Of a DNA stretch of 21,697 nt, positions 1 to 5,817 are shown piece by piece. The stretch covers positions 1-21,697 of IMG/VR virus record IMGVR_UViG_3300046557_000855; one strand, 5' to 3'. How positions within the stretch are numbered: position 1 is the stretch's first letter; each line of letters starts with the position of its first letter. The notes beneath the pieces were generated by a model, which worked only from the letters and a program-made list of their open reading frames with translations, had not been told where the DNA came from and did no database searches. This DNA is from a virus. The translations under genes and the position numbers were made by a program.

Positions 1-213
1 CTAACCGCATAGGTCGCGACGTGTTGCCTGGATCTGTATTTCTATCCAGTCTTGCACCTCTCCTTCGATCCAGCCACTGGAATACCCAAGCTTTATTGGG
101 GGTGGAAATCTTTGCTTTTTAATGCGGTCGTAGACGACGCTACGACTAAGTCCGACCATCTTGCAGACTTCCGGCAGACGGATGATACGGCGTTGTACTT
201 TGTCGGTTGCCAT
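1..213 (-). CDS. AlpA-family DNA-binding regulator / excisionase-like protein
   Basis: A 70-residue protein with the AlpA/MerR-like winged-helix pattern. It opens with a basic N-terminus and RLPEVCKMVGLSRSVVYDRI (about residues 12-31), followed by the FPPPIKLG wing and a W-x-x-x-E-V-x-x-W segment typical of AlpA and phage Xis-like proteins. The family binds DNA and either activates a neighbouring integrase gene or acts as an excision factor. The length is normal for the family. GAGGAA lies about 7 bases before the ATG. It is the last gene of the leftward operon seen here, 10 bases after the 151-aa gene. The integrase that usually follows would lie beyond the left edge. The family call is secure; the Xis versus activator role is inferred from position. 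Confidence 0.85.
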   Translation of the reverse strand: MATDKVQRRIIRLPEVCKMVGLSRSVVYDRIKKQRFPPPIKLGYSSGWIEGEVQDWIEIQIQATRRDLCG

Positions 214-223
214 TAGACATTCC

Positions 224-679
224 TCATTTAGTCGTTGGCCACATGGCGCGGTCGAGCATCATTAGTCCTGTCTCGAGCTGGACGCCGGCTGCGCTGGCCC
301 ATGTGCGTGCTTCCTGTGCCGATTTGTGCCGGCTATAGCTGCCTACCTCATCGCGCATGAGGTCGAGCAGCTCGATATCCGCGCCAAGTGCGATGACCTC
401 AACCAGCTTGCGGATCTCAATGCGAAGGGCGTCGATACGGGCGAGGTTAGCGAGTCGGGAAACTGACTCGCTTTCCTTGGTCTGGATTGCCTTCCGCCGC
501 GCGAGCGGCGTTTCGTTTGTCTGGGTCGCTTGGGCGGGCGTGAGCCCGCTGCTGTTGAGGTCGTCACTCGATTCATTCGCCGGGATGGCGCGAGCGAGGG
601 AGAGCCGTGGGCGCTTATCAGCCGCTTCCCGCTTACGCGGCAGCGGACGCGGGGTAGAAATGGCCGTGCGAACCGTCAT
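224..679 (-). CDS. hypothetical protein, Ala/Arg-rich, helical C-terminal half
   Basis: A 151-residue protein that I do not recognise. Residues 1-65 are basic, proline/serine-rich and probably disordered. From about residue 75 onward the sequence looks mostly alpha-helical (LARIDALRIEIRKLVEVIALGADIELLD), possibly a short coiled coil. No catalytic motif, signal peptide or membrane segment is visible. Its ATG overlaps the TGA of the upstream ParB-like gene in an ATGA junction, which suggests translational coupling and perhaps a shared job. Codon use resembles its neighbours, and the strand and operon context support a real gene. A DNA-binding or partition accessory role is possible but speculative. 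Confidence 0.6.
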   Translation of the reverse strand: MTVRTAISTPRPLPRKREAADKRPRLSLARAIPANESSDDLNSSGLTPAQATQTNETPLARRKAIQTKESESVSRLANLARIDALRIEIRKLVEVIALGADIELLDLMRDEVGSYSRHKSAQEARTWASAAGVQLETGLMMLDRAMWPTTK

Positions 680-1944
680 TTATCCGCCTCCACTGCCATT
701 TTCTCGGTCCAGTCGGGATCGGGCGCCGTCCAAAGCAGTTCCAGCCACGCATGCACGCCTGGCATTTCTTTGGCGTTGCGGGTGTTCCACTGATCGAGCT
801 GCTTTCGAAGCGACTGGACAGCCGCGCGGATGGCCTGCCCTCGAGTCTGATAAGTCGTGTCAGCACCGCGTAGTTTGCAGGGGCTCGATCCAGCAGCCGT
901 GCCCATTGCATAGGACGTCGAGTAAATCCATTTGCCCAGGTCAACATGGGCAAGGTCGATCTCGACGGGGTGCTTGTTGGTACGCTTGAACAAGGGGGCT
1001 TTGAGCGTCTCGCAGTCCGTATAGACGCCGTGTTCATTCGGCCTGTGAATGCGATATTTCGCACGCGTTGCTGGAACGGCATCGAGCAGGTCAGCATGAG
1101 GCGTAAGTGCCGCGTGGACGCCTGCGATCGTGCCAGGTGATAGTTTGCCGAAAATCGGATCGTGCAAGACGGACTGCAACGCCTGCAAAAGTTGCTTTGC
1201 ATGCGCGTCGGTGACCCTGTGGGCCGCGAATTTCGCCAGTGCCTTCTTGGTGACCTTCGCCTTTCCGCCTGCCTTAACCTGCGCTGCGGCGTTTTGGAGT
1301 CGCTCAAGTGCCTTCTCTCCACCGTGTGCTCGGATCTCGTCGATAGCGAGTGTCGACGAGACAACCTTGTCACGGACCAGCTTGTGAAGTGCCGCTGGCG
1401 CTTTCGCGAGCAACAGCACGTCGCGGATCGTCTGGTCCGTAATGTTCAGTCGTTTGCAAATGGTCGCGTTCGGTTCACCGAGCTCCTGGAGCTCGACAAC
1501 CTTCTCGGCGAGTTGCAGCGGCGTGAGCTTCTCGCCATCGTTTGTCGTGATGCCGGCGTAAATCAGGTTTGCGCGATTGACGGACTTGGCTTCGTCGATA
1601 ACGATCGGAAGGCGATCGATCTGCGCGCCTTCTGATATAGCGAGCAGTGCGCCATGGAAGCGGTGCTGCCCGGCATAGACGTAGATTCTGTCTTCGCCAC
1701 CAACTTTACGCACGAAGCACCCGAGCGGTTGCTTGCGGTCGTAACCGTTCACCTTGATGAGGTTCGCCATATGTCGAACGCGATCGGGGTCGAGCGGCCG
1801 GACGTTATCGCGCGGATCATAGTGGATCTGATCCGGAGGTACGGTCCAAAGATCCGACGATCCGCCGCCGGCGGCTTTGACGGCTGCCTTCGTGTTGCCG
1901 GTGACGATCATCGCGTCGAGAACGAGTGGGCTGGTCTTAACCAT
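676..1944 (-). CDS. ParB/KorB-like nucleoid-binding or nuclease-fold protein
   Basis: A 422-residue protein. I place the start at MVKTSPLV (position 1944); the longer reading frame adds 30 residues that overlap the upstream gene. Residues 31-120 match a ParB N-terminal domain: the VPPDQIHYDPRDNVRPLD entry, a helix DRVRHMANLIKVNGYD, and the ParB box-like AGQHRFHGAL at about 91-100, which corresponds to the GERRxRA motif that binds CTP in ParB proteins. Residues 145-180 (LAEKVVELQELGEP.. and RLNITDQTIRDVL) form the central helix-turn-helix. The C-terminal 170 residues are not a known dimerisation domain to me. The ATG sits in ATGGTTAA, overlapping the upstream stop, so it is probably translationally coupled. 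No ParA gene is in the window. Phage ParB-like proteins can be regulators, partition proteins or nucleases; the sequence does not decide which. Confidence 0.8.
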   Translation of the reverse strand: MVKTSPLVLDAMIVTGNTKAAVKAAGGGSSDLWTVPPDQIHYDPRDNVRPLDPDRVRHMANLIKVNGYDRKQPLGCFVRKVGGEDRIYVYAGQHRFHGALLAISEGAQIDRLPIVIDEAKSVNRANLIYAGITTNDGEKLTPLQLAEKVVELQELGEPNATICKRLNITDQTIRDVLLLAKAPAALHKLVRDKVVSSTLAIDEIRAHGGEKALERLQNAAAQVKAGGKAKVTKKALAKFAAHRVTDAHAKQLLQALQSVLHDPIFGKLSPGTIAGVHAALTPHADLLDAVPATRAKYRIHRPNEHGVYTDCETLKAPLFKRTNKHPVEIDLAHVDLGKWIYSTSYAMGTAAGSSPCKLRGADTTYQTRGQAIRAAVQSLRKQLDQWNTRNAKEMPGVHAWLELLWTAPDPDWTEKMAVEADK

Positions 1945-2251
1945 GGTTGGCCCCTCCGGTCGACGGGATCTCGGCAACATCGGCGAACGTAGCGTCCGGT
2001 GCATAGTGGAACAACGTGCCATCGAACGGCGCAATCGTTACGCCTGCGAGCCAGTACACGAGGCGCTCGTCGGAGCGTCGAATCGCCTGCCGCACGACCG
2101 TAGCGCGTACCAAGGTATGCAGGCCGAGGCGGAGTGCTGGTCGATCGGCGTGGGGCATTGTGGCCTCAACATCGTCGATTGTGAGCGGATCGCGCTGGCC
2201 GGCGAAAAGCGCGATCAGCGCTTTGCAGATGGGGGAGAGATCATTGGGCAT
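1937..2251 (-). CDS. hypothetical protein, possible winged-helix
   Basis: A 104-residue protein without a family name I can give. Residues 1-70 have the rhythm of a winged-helix domain: ALIALFAGQRDPLTIDDVEATM as helices 1-2, RPALRLGLHTLVRATVVRQAI as a recognition-type helix leading into a strand, and RLVYWLAGV as a wing strand. No zinc or catalytic residues are apparent. A good GGAGG lies 5 bases before the ATG. The 3' end overlaps the ParB-like start by 8 bases and the 5' end overlaps the upstream membrane protein gene, so it sits in the middle of the operon. A DNA-binding role is an inference from the predicted shape only. Confidence 0.65.
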   Translation of the reverse strand: MPNDLSPICKALIALFAGQRDPLTIDDVEATMPHADRPALRLGLHTLVRATVVRQAIRRSDERLVYWLAGVTIAPFDGTLFHYAPDATFADVAEIPSTGGANHG

Positions 2252-2486
2252 GGTGCCTCCGGAGGCGGGAGTACAGGCTCACGCGCAGGAACGGTCGTGC
2301 GAAGCAAAGAGCGCAGAACGCGGCGACGATGATGACGAAGAGCTTGCCGGCCGACACGCCAGCGAACAGCCAGAGCACCGCGTCGGCGAGGCCGAACAGG
2401 AAACCGATGTGCCGGTGTTGAGCGGGTCCGGTGAGAAACCACGCCGTGCAGCACGTGGCGATAGCGACTAGAAAGGCGAAGATCAC
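2241..2486 (-). CDS. small three-helix membrane protein
   Basis: An 81-residue, strongly hydrophobic protein. Three likely membrane helices are visible: residues 1-19 (MIFAFLVAIATCCTAWFLT), 26-44 (IGFLFGLADAVLWLFAG) and 47-64 (GKLFVIIVAAFCALCFA). A short basic tail (SLYSRLRRHH) probably faces the cytoplasm. The start is a GTG overlapping the TGA of the upstream gene (GTGA), so translation is probably coupled. It lies in the leftward, probably repressor-controlled operon, away from any lysis genes, so I do not call it a holin. Superinfection exclusion or a membrane anchor are possible roles, but nothing in the sequence proves either. Confidence 0.65.
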   Translation of the reverse strand: MIFAFLVAIATCCTAWFLTGPAQHRHIGFLFGLADAVLWLFAGVSAGKLFVIIVAAFCALCFARPFLRVSLYSRLRRHHAQ

Positions 2487-2830
2487 GCGACCTCCTTAAT
2501 GCGTATAGCGCGCGGTTTCCGCTTCTTTGCCTTGGCGATCGTGCTCTCGCTTAGGGACTCTGCCTTCTTGCGTTGATTCCTTTTGATAGCCGATGCGCAG
2601 TCGTCTTCGCTCGGATACGAAATGGACGTGCTGATGACGGCGGTACCGTCAAGGATCATGTAGAGCGTGTGCACGCTGTCGGCAAGAGGTCGCCGCGCAA
2701 CGACGTACTTTCCGACTATGACCGGTGTGGTCGCGCGCGGCGCCATCGGGTCGTAAGGAACGATGGAGCGCAAGCCGATAGTGTCTCTGCGCGTCGGCTC
2801 CTGCGGGGCATTGAATGTTGGTCTATGCAT
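2483..2830 (-). CDS. hypothetical protein with basic C-terminus
   Basis: A 115-residue protein that I do not recognise. Residues 35-75 look like a small beta-rich core (VIVGKYVVARRPL, TLYMILDGTAVISTSI). Residues 85-115 are lysine/arginine-rich (KRNQRKKAESL, AKAKKRKPRAIRI) and could bind nucleic acid. It has no membrane segment or zinc motif. The ATG begins 6 bases after the stop of the 67-aa gene and its TGA overlaps the GTG of the next gene, so it is part of the same leftward operon. GGAG lies about 9 bases before the start. The operon packing argues for a real gene; its function is unknown. Confidence 0.6.
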   Translation of the reverse strand: MHRPTFNAPQEPTRRDTIGLRSIVPYDPMAPRATTPVIVGKYVVARRPLADSVHTLYMILDGTAVISTSISYPSEDDCASAIKRNQRKKAESLSESTIAKAKKRKPRAIRIKEVA

Positions 2831-2836
2831 GTGGCG

Positions 2837-3040
2837 TTACTCCGTGTCGCCTGCGGCGAGACGCTTGCCGTCCGGCGTGGATTGATCTCTTCGTTTCTGC
2901 TTTTTGCGCAGCTCGGCGCAATTGGTGAGGCAGATCCGCAAGGCGGGATTGGTAGCAGCGTCGCCAGGCGAGCCGCGTACGTGACGGAGACGGAATTCCC
3001 TGGCTATGTCGGCATCGCTAACGGGGATTCGCTCCGTCAT
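2837..3040 (-). CDS. small hypothetical protein
   Basis: A 67-residue protein starting at MTERIPVSDADIAREF. I chose this ATG because AGGTGG stands just before it and because a longer frame (106 residues) would run far into the upstream gene. The sequence begins with an acidic helix (PVSDADIAREFRLRHV), has two cysteines (ICLTNC) in the middle and ends with a charged, probably disordered tail (RKKQKRRDQST). There is no recognisable family. It is 8 bases downstream of the 68-aa membrane protein gene and 6 bases upstream of the 115-aa gene, so it belongs to the same transcript. Confidence 0.55.
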   Translation of the reverse strand: MTERIPVSDADIAREFRLRHVRGSPGDAATNPALRICLTNCAELRKKQKRRDQSTPDGKRLAAGDTE

Positions 3041-3048
3041 CGCGCCAC

Positions 3049-3255
3049 CTACACCCTTGCGTGAACTTGACTTGCAGTTGCAACTGCCGGGGGCGGCGCT
3101 AGCACATTGATGGTCACGACGATGGCCGCAACGGCGAAGGCGAGGCGCCATGTCCACGACTGTTCAAAGTCACTTTGCGGGGGCGGTAGTTCGGCCTGTG
3201 TGGCGCGGAGCCACGCCCGGCGGGCGCTTCCGGCTGAATCGGGTAGGGATTCCAT
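3049..3255 (-). CDS. small single-pass membrane protein, first gene of the leftward operon
   Basis: A 68-residue protein starting at MESLPDSAGSARRAW. I prefer this start over one 20 codons earlier because GGAG lies 6 bases upstream. Residues 1-33 are polar, then one clear membrane helix follows (WRLAFAVAAIVVTINVLAP, about 34-52), and a short alanine-rich tail ends with HARV. It is the first gene after the strong leftward promoter at 3303-3332, so it would be made whenever the operon is de-repressed. A perfect CAAAGTCACTTTG dyad lies inside the gene in a frame encoding QSDFE. No family is recognised. Confidence 0.6.
   Translation of the reverse strand: MESLPDSAGSARRAWLRATQAELPPPQSDFEQSWTWRLAFAVAAIVVTINVLAPPPAVATASQVHARV
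3165..3177. repeat. AAAGTNACTTT dyad copy 1
   Basis: CAAAGTCACTTTG, a perfect 13-bp inverted repeat in the first gene of the leftward operon. It is read in a different codon phase from the rightward copies, so the conservation is at DNA level. Confidence 0.65.
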
Positions 3256-3302
3256 GAGATCTCCGAGGGAGGAGCCGCACCGGGTGGCGCAACTTCCGTC
3301 GA

Positions 3303-3332
3303 AGGATATCCGCATGCGGAATTATGTGTCAA
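3303..3332 (-). promoter_or_regulatory. leftward early promoter (PL-like)
   Basis: On the minus strand a perfect -35 box TTGACA (3332 to 3327) is followed, after an 18-base spacer, by TATCCT (3308 to 3303) as a -10 box with 4 of 6 consensus bases. The spacer contains the 12-bp palindromic operator 3309-3320, and a second operator (3334-3345) lies directly upstream of the -35. The first gene starts about 50 bases downstream at 3255. This is the best sigma70-type promoter seen in the window, and its placement implies direct repression. Confidence 0.7.
3309..3320. promoter_or_regulatory. repressor operator candidate OL1
   Basis: TCCGCATGCGGA, a perfect 12-bp palindrome exactly within the spacer between the -35 and -10 boxes of the leftward promoter. 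It belongs to a family of five similar dyads in two clusters around the repressor gene. Confidence 0.65.
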
Positions 3333-3333
3333 T

Positions 3334-3345
3334 TCCTTATGCGGA
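3334..3345. promoter_or_regulatory. repressor operator candidate OL2
   Basis: TCCTTATGCGGA, 10 of 12 bases identical to OL1, centred 25 bp from it and next to the -35 box. A weaker look-alike, GCCGCCTGCGGA at 3374-3385, lies 40 bp further on inside the end of the 172-aa gene. Confidence 0.6.
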
Positions 3346-3359
3346 TATTTTTTGAAAAC

Positions 3360-3878
3360 TTAGGGTGTGGATTGCCGCCTGCGGATATGTTTCGTCTTCG
3401 TTTGAGCGATCCAGGCGGATGTCAGCTGGGCTGCCACGGAAAGAGCTGCGTCTATCCACGCAATGTCATTAACGTAGGTCAGTGCCGCGAAGCCGAGCGC
3501 GAAAACGATGGCAAGCGAGGCGGAGCCCTGGTGCCTGGGCTTTGGGGACTCGCGCCGAGCGTGAAGGCGTAGGCGCTGTGAGAGTTGGTCGAGTCCGTCT
3601 GCGAGTCGCAGTGCGTGCTCTGGCTCAACGCCAATGATGGAAAGTCCGATGCTGCCGTCGGTATGAGCGGTGGCGAGCGCCGCCGCGATGGCGGAGCCAT
3701 CGGCGAAAATGCTGCTGGTCAACTCGGCGCGTAAATGCGCCTGTCGTTCCTTCCTAGAGTCAATTGGTGGATCGAGCGATTCTTCCCGAGAATTGTTGTC
3801 CGCAGTTGAATGGATGAGGCGTAATTTACGCCCCTGTCGGCTTCTTTCGGCGGCCCCGTACACTATTTTGTCGTTCAT
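3360..3878 (-). CDS. membrane-anchored hypothetical protein overlapping the repressor gene
   Basis: A 172-residue protein I do not recognise. Residues 1-60 are polar and basic. Residues 60-110 include a helical stretch rich in leucine (EHALRLADGLDQLSQRLRLHARR). Two hydrophobic segments at about 119-135 (SASLAIVFALGFAALTY) and 139-158 (IAWIDAALSVAAQLTSAWIA) look like a membrane hairpin, leaving a soluble N-terminal domain and a short basic C-terminus. Its ATG lies 53 bases inside the 3' end of the repressor gene, without a clear Shine-Dalgarno, so it is probably translated by coupling. It should therefore be expressed in the lysogen together with the repressor. This location and a membrane anchor fit superinfection exclusion, which is an inference. 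Confidence 0.65.
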   Translation of the reverse strand: MNDKIVYGAAERSRQGRKLRLIHSTADNNSREESLDPPIDSRKERQAHLRAELTSSIFADGSAIAAALATAHTDGSIGLSIIGVEPEHALRLADGLDQLSQRLRLHARRESPKPRHQGSASLAIVFALGFAALTYVNDIAWIDAALSVAAQLTSAWIAQTKTKHIRRRQSTP

Positions 3879-4323
3879 GGCTGGTCAACGTTTGGTCTGA
3901 TGGTTTGCGTTGATTCAGCCGTTGAGCAACTTCAAGCTCTTCGTTCTGCGGATGCTGCCGTTCGGTGTGGGTCACCGGCGTGCCACTTGCTGCGGCCTCA
4001 TGAGAGGCAATGACGAACTCGATAAACGATTTGATCTTTTCCTTCTCCGTATGGGGAAGGGCTTTGTACTTCTCGTTAATGATCGCGGGAACATCGTCGC
4101 CGTCACCTTCCGTCAGAAGCGTCGCAATCGATACGCCGATAGCGTCCGCCAGTTTTCCTACTGTTTCGATTTCCGGCTCGGTGTCTTCATTGATGATCCG
4201 GTGAATCGAGCTCTGCGACATATGCGCGCGAGCGGCCAGCTTCGCCTGCGTGGCGACTTCGGGCACGACCAGCATAAGCCGTTTGACGTTTTGGGCAAGG
4301 ATGCGCTTCAGCGGTTTTTTCAT
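3826..4323 (-). CDS. XRE-family phage repressor (CI-like, no peptidase domain)
   Basis: A 165-residue protein with a helix-turn-helix domain at about residues 27-70: AKLAARAHMSQSSIHRIINEDTEPEIETVGKLADAIGVSIATLL, the usual HTH_3 pattern. The rest has a helix (TEKEKIKSFIEFVIASHEAAAS) that may mediate dimerisation and a basic, disordered tail. I start it at MKKPLKRIL. Upstream codons run through the operator region; AGG lies very close to the ATG, and a TTG two codons upstream is an alternative start. There is no S24/LexA-type peptidase domain, so RecA-stimulated self-cleavage is not expected. It reads leftward, divergent from the Cro-like gene, with three operator-like dyads in between. Role as lysogeny repressor: good inference from layout. 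Confidence 0.8.
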   Translation of the reverse strand: MKKPLKRILAQNVKRLMLVVPEVATQAKLAARAHMSQSSIHRIINEDTEPEIETVGKLADAIGVSIATLLTEGDGDDVPAIINEKYKALPHTEKEKIKSFIEFVIASHEAAASGTPVTHTERQHPQNEELEVAQRLNQRKPSDQTLTSHERQNSVRGRRKKPTGA

Positions 4324-4334
4324 CCTCAAATCAT

Positions 4335-4346
4335 TCCATGTGCGGA
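4335..4346. promoter_or_regulatory. repressor operator candidate OR1
   Basis: TCCATGTGCGGA, a member of the TCC-N6-GGA dyad family, 12 bases upstream of the repressor ATG. Confidence 0.55.
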
Positions 4347-4348
4347 AT

Positions 4349-4360
4349 TCCCTATGCGGA
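4349..4360. promoter_or_regulatory. repressor operator candidate OR2
   Basis: TCCCTATGCGGA, centred 14 bp from OR1 and sharing GGAATT flanks with it. It lies upstream of a possible rightward -10 box TATACT at 4372-4377. Confidence 0.6.
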
Positions 4361-4381
4361 ATTGTTTGAGTTATACTCGCT

Positions 4382-4393
4382 TCCGTATACGGA
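4382..4393. promoter_or_regulatory. repressor operator candidate OR3
   Basis: TCCGTATACGGA, a perfect 12-bp palindrome, centred 33 bp from OR2. It sits just downstream of the TATACT (plus) / TATAAC (minus) element, where bound protein would block either divergent promoter. Confidence 0.65.
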
Positions 4394-4420
4394 TATTCCG
4401 TGTTGAACTGGGGTGCGCGA

Positions 4421-4657
4421 ATGACGATATCAACGACTGAACCAATGCTTTCGACCGTCCTGCGGCGTCTGGATGGCGTGAAGGGGGAATGGCCGGACGT
4501 CGCCAAAGAAAGCGGTGTTCCCTATCAAACGCTTACCAAGATCGCGTGCCGGATCGTTGCGGATCCGCGTATTTCAACGGTGCAGACATTGTTCGACTAC
4601 TTCGCGGCTAGGTCGGAATCGCCGTCGACACCTCACAGCCCGGTCGCAAAACATTGA
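4421..4657 (+). CDS. Cro/YdaS-like small helix-turn-helix regulator
   Basis: A 78-residue protein starting at MTISTTEPML. A GTG 21 bases earlier would overlap the operator region, so I prefer this ATG, with GGGG about 8 bases upstream. Residues 15-60 look like a helix-turn-helix: VLRRLDGVKGEWPDVAKESGVPYQTLTKIA.., where WPDVAKESGVPYQTLTK is the turn and recognition helix. It is the first rightward gene, divergent from the repressor, the place of cro in lambdoid phages. The stop codon lies in the loop of an 8-bp inverted repeat (GGTCGCAA / TTGCGACC, 4642-4665). The assignment rests on size, fold pattern and position. Confidence 0.65.
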   Translation: MTISTTEPMLSTVLRRLDGVKGEWPDVAKESGVPYQTLTKIACRIVADPRISTVQTLFDYFAARSESPSTPHSPVAKH

Positions 4658-4762
4658 TTGCGACCTCGCATGACCACGCGGCTGTTGAGATTCGATATTA
4701 GCGATACAGCAGCGCAGTAAACAGAATGAAACACGGTGGCGCCAAAGATACGGGGGACTCAC

Positions 4763-5278
4763 ATGACCTGCAGATATAGCGGCACAGACTGGCTTGACGT
4801 TCTTTACACGTCAGTTCGAAACACGCCGGGGGGCGTCGCAGACGCAGCGGCTTTTCTGACCAATCGTCGCGGCAAGAGCATCGGCACCGAATCACTCCGC
4901 CTTCGTTTGCGCGGTGAAGGCGAGAACCGGCTCTCGATGGAAATGTTCGAGCTGCTGATCGAGTGGATGGAAGAAAAACGCCAGCCGCAGTGCTTTGAAG
5001 CGATTCACGCGCTCAACGCGCGTTTCGGTTTGCGTGCTACCGAGGCAACTGACCAGGATGCGGCGGACAGCGTCGACGCGGTCGCGCTTGGCGCACTGGA
5101 TTTCGCGCGGCAGTCGGGTGTCGTTGCCGGTGAAGTACGTACCGCGCTCGCAGACGGTGTTATCACGCCGCAAGAAGTCGATGCCATCGCCGTGGCTGCC
5201 CGCGCGAATCAGCGCTTGCTTGACCGACTCCTGCGCACCGTACAGGCCGTTAGCAGGTTGGGTCGCCGTCAAGCATGA
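4763..5278 (+). CDS. phage regulatory protein CII / CP76-like
   Basis: A 171-residue protein that resembles the CP76 (phage regulatory CII) family found in temperate phages of proteobacteria. LDVLYTSVRNTPGGVADAAAFL at residues 11-32 is the typical first part, followed by SLRLRLRGEGENRLSMEMFELLIEWM (44-69), which corresponds to the recognition helix and the LT/LS-xxExxxL helix. The C-terminal half (QSGVVAGEVRTALADGVITPQEVDAIAVAARANQRLLDRLLRTV) is helical and probably oligomerises. The ATG at 4763 follows GGGGGA by 6 bases; a GTG at 4736 is less likely. The family is thought to steer the lysis-lysogeny choice. Its TGA overlaps the next ATG (ATGA). Confidence 0.7.
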   Translation: MTCRYSGTDWLDVLYTSVRNTPGGVADAAAFLTNRRGKSIGTESLRLRLRGEGENRLSMEMFELLIEWMEEKRQPQCFEAIHALNARFGLRATEATDQDAADSVDAVALGALDFARQSGVVAGEVRTALADGVITPQEVDAIAVAARANQRLLDRLLRTVQAVSRLGRRQA

Positions 5279-5655
5279 GGTTTTGTCCTGGAATGTCATG
5301 CTGCAACCCGCACCGTGAACGGGTTGAACTGTCCTGCGATGTGAACCAGCAACTCGCGTGCGGCAGGTCCGCACTTCAGTGGATGGCCGATCGCAATCCG
5401 GACATCGTGCCGCAGTTTCTCGCTTCCCTCATCAACACATTCCCCGACCACCTTGCGCTCATCCGTGAAGCGGCTTTGTGGGCGGCTGTTATTCCCGTAT
5501 TCGTCGAACGCGCCGCACTGATCTGTGCCGCGCTTAAGACAAAAACCGAGCGACACGACTTCCGGCACCAGTTGGAGAGCGGACTCGCGCCTGCCGATCT
5601 GGAGCGCTTCGATCAGCTCATGTCCGCCGAATGGCGCCGCCTTCGCGGCAAGTAA
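5275..5655 (+). CDS. hypothetical early protein
   Basis: A 126-residue protein that I do not recognise. It starts with MRFCPGMSCCNPH, a cysteine-rich N-terminus (three Cys and one His in 13 residues) that could bind a metal. Residues 28-90 are helical and hydrophobic in part (DIVPQFLASLINTFPDH, EAALWAAVIPVFVERAALICAAL), but the segments look amphipathic rather than membrane spanning. The end is charged (PADLERFDQLMSAEWRRLRGK). Its ATG overlaps the stop of the CII-like gene, so the two are probably made together. A role in early regulation or replication is suggested only by position. Confidence 0.6.
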   Translation: MRFCPGMSCCNPHRERVELSCDVNQQLACGRSALQWMADRNPDIVPQFLASLINTFPDHLALIREAALWAAVIPVFVERAALICAALKTKTERHDFRHQLESGLAPADLERFDQLMSAEWRRLRGK

Positions 5656-5667
5656 TCAGGGAGATCT

Positions 5668-5680
5668 CAAAGTGACTTTG
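5668..5680. repeat. AAAGTNACTTT dyad copy 2
   Basis: CAAAGTGACTTTG, a perfect 13-bp inverted repeat with one central base, in the 162-bp gap between the 126-aa gene and the primase gene. The rest of that gap shows no convincing gene; a strong AGGAGGA ribosome site stands at its end. Confidence 0.7.
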
Positions 5681-5817
5681 CGCGGTGCGAGTTCATTGCT
5701 TCGCCGTAGTAATCCGTCGTTCGGACGTTCTCCGTCCGGTCCACAGATGTACGCCGCCGGCCGTGCCGCGTGGCGTGCGTTTTCTCACCAATGCGAACGC
5801 AAGAGGAGGATCAACAA

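Noticed and set aside
633-1373. Long open frame (246 codons) on the same strand as the ParB-like gene
   Set aside because: It is an arginine/serine-rich shifted frame fully covered by the ParB-like gene, with no recognisable domain. High-GC DNA produces such shadows.
2255-2266. Perfect palindrome GCCTCCGGAGGC covering a ribosome binding site
   Set aside because: It has no loop, so it cannot fold into a hairpin easily, and it is explained by GGAGG in a GC-rich context.
2241-2486. Holin candidate among small membrane proteins
   Set aside because: It lies in the leftward accessory operon with no endolysin or spanin nearby; size and membrane helices alone are not enough.
3241-3248. GGGTAGGG, a match to the E. 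coli KOPS consensus, near the leftward operon
   Set aside because: GGGNAGGG is expected about ten times by chance on both strands in 21.7 kb of this composition, so one site does not support an FtsK-gamma target.
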